From Apium graveolens (Eukaryota; Streptophyta; Magnoliopsida; Apiales; Apiaceae): DNA of 64,000 bases. The notes beneath the pieces are model-generated. The model was not told where the DNA came from, searched no databases, and saw only the letters and a program-made list of their open reading frames with translations. A program made the translations under genes and the position numbers. Numbering within the stretch: the stretch's first letter is position 1; each line of letters opens with the position of its first letter. Below are positions 59,685 through 64,000 of the stretch, in pieces. The stretch is from assembly GCF_009905375.1 (NCBI RefSeq), contig NC_133649.1:224275275-224339274 (forward strand), in the 5' to 3' direction.

Positions 59685-62600
59685 GTGCAGGGAAACAGAA
59701 GGAATCTTTGGTACTTGGATAGTGGTTGTTCAATACACATGACTGGTGATTCTACCCTGCTCACAGAGTTTGAAGAGAGAGCTGGCCCAAGTATCACTTT
59801 TGGAGATGACAGCAAAGGTTATACTGTGGGATATGGCTTGATTTCAAAGGACAATGTCATCATTGAAGAGGTTGCCTTAGTGGATGGTCTCAAACACAAT
59901 CTGTTGAGTATCAGCCAGCTTTGTGATAAAGGCAACTCAGTAACCTTCAACAAAGAAACCTATGTTGTGATTAATAATCAAAACAACAAAGTGGTTCTCG
60001 CTGGTGTGAGAAGAGGAAATGTGTATCTAGCTGACTTCAACTCAACTAAAGCAGAATCTGTAACTTGTCTTCTTAGTAAAGCAAGTCAAGATGAAAGTTG
60101 GCTATGGCACAAGAAGCTATCCCATTTGAACTTCAAGACCATGAATGAGCTGGTAAAGAAAGAGCTAGTTAGAGGCATTCCTATGGTGGAGTTTACAAAG
60201 GATGGACTGTGTGATGCCTGCCAAAAAGGGAAGCAGATTAAAGCATCATTCAGGAAGAAACTTGATTCAACAATTGAAGAGCCTCTACAACTGCTTCACA
60301 TGGATTTGTTTGGACCAGTCAATATATTGTCAATCTCAAAGAAAAGATTTTGCCTAGTAATTGTAGATAATTTCTCAAAGTTCTCTTGGACCTATTTCCT
60401 AAAGTCCAAGGATGAAGCTAGTGAAATCATCATCAATCACATAAGGCAAGTTAACAATCATCCTGATTTCAAAGTTAGAAGAATCAGGAGTGATAATGGA
60501 ACTGAGTTCAAGAACTATGTCATGAGAGCATTTTGTGAGGAAAATGGAATCTTGCATGAGTTCTCAGCAGCAAGGACTCCACAACAGAATGGAGTAGTGG
60601 AAAGAAATAATAGATCTCTTATTGAAGCTGCAAGGACAATGCTTGAAGAATCAAAACTACCAACATACTTCTGGGCTGAAGCTGTAAACACTGCATGCTA
60701 CACTCAGAACATTTCTCTGATTAATCAAGCAAGATGCATGACACCTTATCAATTGTTCAAGAACAAGAAGCCAACTCTGAACTTTCTTCATGTCTTTGGC
60801 TGTAAATGCTATATTCTGAGAAATCAAACTGATCAAAATGGGAAGTTTGATGCTAAAGCAGATGAAGGAATTTTTGTTGGATATGCTGTTGGTAAAGCAT
60901 ATAAAGTCTACAATCTAAGAACCAACATTGTTGTTGAATCTATACATGTTGTGTTTGATGATAAAAAGATTGAAGGACTAAAAGATGGAGATTACCATGA
61001 GAGCCTCAAATTCGACAATGTTGAGATGGTCAATGATGAAAGTGATGATGAGAGTGATCAAGAAACAGTGTCTAAGGATAATGCAGACAAATCTACTACA
61101 AATGAAGCACAAAACTCAACATCCGTCGAGTTACATAACGCTTCATCCGTCGGAAGGCAATCTGTATTATCCGTCGGAAGACAACCTGCCTCATCCGTTG
61201 GTACTCAAAATTCACCATCCGTCGGGTTATCAAAAGGAGCAGGAAGTCAAGGCAGATCACCCATAGAAAGCACCCCAATCTCAAATCAAAGATCCACAAA
61301 CTCAGGGGGAGTTTCTAGCAATCAAAACTCAATCGCACATCAAGACAACATTGAGGTCTCTTCATCTAGGGCTAATCTACCTCAACCAAGAAAATGGACA
61401 AAAGATCACCCCTTTGAACTGATTATTGGTGATGTTTCTTCCAGAGTTCAAACCAGGAGAGCAACTCAAGAAGAATGTCTATACAGCAGCTTCCTGTCTA
61501 AGGAAGAACCAAAGAAGGTAGAAGAAGCCCTGTTAGATCCTGATTGGATTTTAGCTATGCAGGAGGAGCTAAACCAATTTGAAAGGAATAAAGTATGGAA
61601 GCTGGTACCCAAGCCTACAGGAAAGAATCCAATAGACACTAAATGGGTATTCAGAAACAAGATGGATGAAAATGGCATAGTAGTAAGGAACAAAGCAAGA
61701 TTGGTTGCTAAAGGCTATTGTCAGCAAGAAGGAATAGATTTTGATGAAACATTTGCTCCTGTTGCAAGACTTGAAGCCATCAGAATCTTCTTAGCCTATG
61801 CAGCCCATGCCAATTTCAAGGTCTATCAAATGGATGTCAAAAGTGCCTTTCTGAATGGAGATTTGGAGGAAGAAGTGTATGTAAGTCAACCTCCTGGCTT
61901 TGAAGATCCAAATTTCCCAGAGTATGTCTATTATCTATTGAAAGCACTTTACGGACAGAAGCAAGCACCTAGAGCCTGGTATGTCACTTTATCAAAGTTC
62001 CTTTTGGAAAATCACTTCACAAGAGGTACTGTAGATAAAACTTTATTTTTCAGAAATGTGAATGGCTCTAGCATACTTGTTCAAATTTATGTAGATGATA
62101 TTATTTTTGGCTCTACAGATGAGAAACTTTGTAAAAAGTTTGCCAAACTGATGCAAAGCAAGTATGAAATGAGTATGATGGGAGAACTAACTTACTTTCT
62201 TGGTTTACAAGTTAAGCAAGTTAGTGATGGAATATTCATTAGTCAAACTAAATATATTTTTGATCTTTTAAAGAAGTTTGATCTAATGGATTGCACATCT
62301 GCAAAAACTCCCATGGCCACTGCAACTAAGCTTGAACTAAACACTACTGAAAAGTCTGTAGAAATTTCAAGTTATAGAGGCATGGTTGGCTCACTTCTGT
62401 ACTTAACAGCTAGTAGGCCAGATATAATGTTTGCTACATGTTTGTGTGCTAGATTTCAGGCTGATCCTAGAGAGTCTCATTTGATAGCTATTAAGAGAAT
62501 CTCCAGATATCTCAAAGGAACACCAAACCTTGGCATTTGGTATCCTAGAGATTCTGGCTTTGATCTAACTGGTTATTCAGATGCAGATTATGCAGGTTGC

Positions 62601-63032
62601 AGAATTGATAGAAAAAGCACAACAGGAACCTGTCAATTTTTAGGAGACAAGCTTGTGTCCTGGATCAGTAAAAAGCAAAATTCAGTTTCTACTTCTACAG
62701 CTGAAGCTGAATATATTGCTGCTGGCAGTTATTGTGCACAGATTTTATGGATGAAAAATCAATTGCTAGACTATAGTTTGCAAGTTGAAAGGATTCCTAT
62801 TTTCTGTGACAACACAAGTGCAATTGCCATCACTGAAAATCCAGTGCAACATTCAAGGACAAAGCATATAGACATCAAGTACCATTTCATAAGGGAACAT
62901 GTAATGAATGGTACTGTAGAGTTACATTTTGTTCCAAGTGAGAAGCAACTTGCAGATATTTTTACCAAGCCACTGGATGAATCCACCATTTCTAGGTTGG
63001 TAAGTGAGTTAGGTATGCTTAATTACTCTTGA
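59685..63032 (+). CDS. pol: SIRE-B Pol polyprotein, complete open frame
   Basis: The frame is open for 1,115 codons. It lacks an ATG at its start (59685 is GTG) and is offset from gag, so expression needs splicing or frameshifting; an acceptor-like GTGTGCAG ends at 59690. Protease: [13 protein letters not shown], residues 10-22. Integrase: zinc region [10 protein letters not shown]...CDACQKGK (about 140-180), catalytic D in HMDLFGP (about 207), D in RSDNGTEF (about 269), E in VVERNN (about 305). Reverse transcriptase: [28 protein letters not shown] at about 802-805. RNase H: SDADYAGC (about 964), [10 protein letters not shown] (about 1005). No catalytic residue is missing. A linker at about 475-520 carries SVGRQ-type repeats encoded by ATCCGTCGG. 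Likely enzymatically competent. Confidence 0.92.
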   Translation: MQGNRRNLWYLDSGCSIHMTGDSTLLTEFEERAGPSITFGDDSKGYTVGYGLISKDNVIIEEVALVDGLKHNLLSISQLCDKGNSVTFNKETYVVINNQNNKVVLAGVRRGNVYLADFNSTKAESVTCLLSKASQDESWLWHKKLSHLNFKTMNELVKKELVRGIPMVEFTKDGLCDACQKGKQIKASFRKKLDSTIEEPLQLLHMDLFGPVNILSISKKRFCLVIVDNFSKFSWTYFLKSKDEASEIIINHIRQVNNHPDFKVRRIRSDNGTEFKNYVMRAFCEENGILHEFSAARTPQQNGVVERNNRSLIEAARTMLEESKLPTYFWAEAVNTACYTQNISLINQARCMTPYQLFKNKKPTLNFLHVFGCKCYILRNQTDQNGKFDAKADEGIFVGYAVGKAYKVYNLRTNIVVESIHVVFDDKKIEGLKDGDYHESLKFDNVEMVNDESDDESDQETVSKDNADKSTTNEAQNSTSVELHNASSVGRQSVLSVGRQPASSVGTQNSPSVGLSKGAGSQGRSPIESTPISNQRSTNSGGVSSNQNSIAHQDNIEVSSSRANLPQPRKWTKDHPFELIIGDVSSRVQTRRATQEECLYSSFLSKEEPKKVEEALLDPDWILAMQEELNQFERNKVWKLVPKPTGKNPIDTKWVFRNKMDENGIVVRNKARLVAKGYCQQEGIDFDETFAPVARLEAIRIFLAYAAHANFKVYQMDVKSAFLNGDLEEEVYVSQPPGFEDPNFPEYVYYLLKALYGQKQAPRAWYVTLSKFLLENHFTRGTVDKTLFFRNVNGSSILVQIYVDDIIFGSTDEKLCKKFAKLMQSKYEMSMMGELTYFLGLQVKQVSDGIFISQTKYIFDLLKKFDLMDCTSAKTPMATATKLELNTTEKSVEISSYRGMVGSLLYLTASRPDIMFATCLCARFQADPRESHLIAIKRISRYLKGTPNLGIWYPRDSGFDLTGYSDADYAGCRIDRKSTTGTCQFLGDKLVSWISKKQNSVSTSTAEAEYIAAGSYCAQILWMKNQLLDYSLQVERIPIFCDNTSAIAITENPVQHSRTKHIDIKYHFIREHVMNGTVELHFVPSEKQLADIFTKPLDESTISRLVSELGMLNYS
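61117..61226 (+). repeat. ATCCGTCG motif cluster inside pol
   Basis: ATCCGTCG occurs at 61121, 61145, 61169 and 61217, and ATCCGTTG at 61193, all exactly 24 bases apart. In frame they encode repeated S-V-G/E after Ser. The cluster lies in the integrase to reverse transcriptase linker, which tolerates change. Confidence 0.95.
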
Positions 63033-63552
63033 ATTTATCTGAATTATTTGGCAAGTTGAAAAGTAGCCAGAAATTTAACTGATTTTTAGTCTTGGATGAA
63101 AATTTTGACTAAGTCAAAATTTGCATCTCGACGGATGACCATTATCCATCGAGTTGAGTCATCCGTCGATATACAAATTGTAAATAAAAATCAATTATTT
63201 TTCTGGAGTATTTTAAAGCTCGACGGATATCAACTTATCCTCATCCGTCGAAGTGTCTAAATCTTAACCGTTAATTCCCTGAACATTATCCATCGAGTAT
63301 ACTTACAGTTTGTAAGCATTACACGACGGATAATGGGTGGAATTTTTACAGTTTATTTTAAAATGACTATTTTAGACAATTTCTATTGGGTAATTTACTT
63401 CTCTTTATTATTTTTATCAGTTGATTTTGAGTAAAGTATAAAAGCTTATTTCATTCTAATCATTTTCTTTTATCATTCTCAAATTCAACTGTGTTACTTC
63501 ATTCTCTCTCAAGCAAAAATCCTCTTTCTCTTCAAGCTTTTCTTCTCTAACA
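63033..63552 (+). other. Spacer between SIRE-B pol and third ORF, with motif hairpins
   Basis: No coding region is seen. CGACGGAT or ATCCGTCG stand at 63129, 63161, 63221, 63243 and 63324, with variants at 63144 and 63288. Pairs 63221/63243 (TCGACGGAT against ATCCGTCGA, loop 14) and 63129/63144 (10-bp arms with one G:U) form hairpins. A CT-rich leader precedes the next ATG. Confidence 0.85.
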
Positions 63553-64000
63553 ATGGCACCCGTAGTTAAGATCATGTCACAGACTGGGTTCATCTATGAG
63601 AAGAACAACTTCACTGCCTTGATCAATAAGGGGATTCAACAATCTGAAGACTATCATAAGATGATGGACTTTGTGAACAACTGCAAGTTAAGTTTTGCCA
63701 TGCTGGAATCACCCACAATTTATTGTGAAGTTGGTGAGGAGATGTGGACAACAACAATCTATAACTCTACTGACAAAACCATCACTCTAACCATCAAAGG
63801 TAATGATTTCTGTATCAATAGTGATGTCATAAAAGCATGTTTCAAGATTCCTGATGATAATGTAACTACACCACACACTGACAATGATATTGTCAATATG
63901 CTCAATTCCATTCATTATGCACTTCCTACTGCAAAACTAAGTGAAATTAGAAGACTAGGTCTTAGGAAGGAATGGAGTTACTTGTGTGATGTAGTAACTA
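63553..64000 (+). CDS. SIRE-B third ORF (env-like position), N-terminal part
   Basis: ATG 63553 (MAPVVKIMSQTGFIYEKNNFTALINK) opens a frame with no stop to the window end (149 codons). MAP, a following F..NN(F/Y)TA and NK, then P..I and W.T.IYN, are shared with the start of the SIRE-A third ORF at 47463, so this N-terminal domain is conserved between two families. No signal peptide is seen. The role of third ORFs in SIRE elements is not established; env-like refers to position. The rest lies outside the window. Confidence 0.75.
   Translation, partial: MAPVVKIMSQTGFIYEKNNFTALINKGIQQSEDYHKMMDFVNNCKLSFAMLESPTIYCEVGEEMWTTTIYNSTDKTITLTIKGNDFCINSDVIKACFKIPDDNVTTPHTDNDIVNMLNSIHYALPTAKLSEIRRLGLRKEWSYLCDVVT

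Larger units (their letters stand above)
56236..64000 (+). mobile_element. SIRE-like Ty1/copia element B, plus strand, 3' end outside window
   Basis: 5' LTR, primer binding site, gag (two stops), a complete pol frame, a 0.5-kb spacer and the start of a third ORF follow in order to the window end. It is the innermost and presumably youngest element of the stack. The private motif CGACGGAT/ATCCGTCG recurs throughout it. Confidence 0.9.

Overview
This window is nuclear DNA of a flowering plant, very probably a eudicot. It is AT-rich, intron-bearing genes are sparse, and LTR retrotransposons of plant Ty1/copia (SIRE/Maximus-like and others) and Ty3/gypsy (Athila-like and chromovirus-like LTR) types fill most of it. 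The style of the repeats makes me lean to an asterid, but the sequence alone does not prove that.

Layout. 1-13106 is the right-hand part of a nested repeat block. It holds the tail of an Athila-type LTR (1-1217), an inverted gypsy-type LTR split in two (1218-2125 and 10414-10515), a complete but defective copia element inside that LTR (2126-10408, minus strand, target duplication CCAAA), and the 3' end of a SIRE-like element (10516-13106). 13107-33997 is a gene island. It contains three MITEs, a two-exon gene for a plant-specific serine-rich protein (17300-19339, with a 5' UTR exon near 20622), a broken CC-NB-LRR resistance gene (20950-22839), a very young LTR element that keeps only gag (23082-30588, target duplication GTAAT), and an apparently intact four-exon METTL21-type methyltransferase gene (31732-33734). 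33998-64000 is a stack of insertions, each starting exactly at an element end inside the previous one: copia (33998-36560), Athila (36561-42741), SIRE-A (42742-54592, minus strand), gypsy-type LTR (54593-56235), SIRE-B (56236 to the window end). The missing right halves should lie beyond the window in reverse order.

What the elements do. The copia, Athila and SIRE-A coding regions are broken by stops and frameshifts, many of them glutamine codons turned into TAG or TAA. SIRE-B has a complete pol frame of about 1,115 codons with all catalytic motifs, but two stops in gag. The gag-only element has an intact 743-residue Gag, almost identical LTRs and no integrase, reverse transcriptase or RNase H, so it must be mobilised in trans.

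Most unusual signals. (1) An array of stem-loops in the copia leader (6968-7469), four of which present the same 12-base loop motif on stems of unrelated sequence. (2) An 8-base motif, CGACGGAT or its complement, occurring 16 times perfectly and 9 times with one mismatch across SIRE-B LTR, gag, pol and 3' region, often as inverted pairs. The other SIRE-like families here carry different private motifs. (3) A splice-acceptor-like sequence just after the gag stop in three different SIRE-like families.
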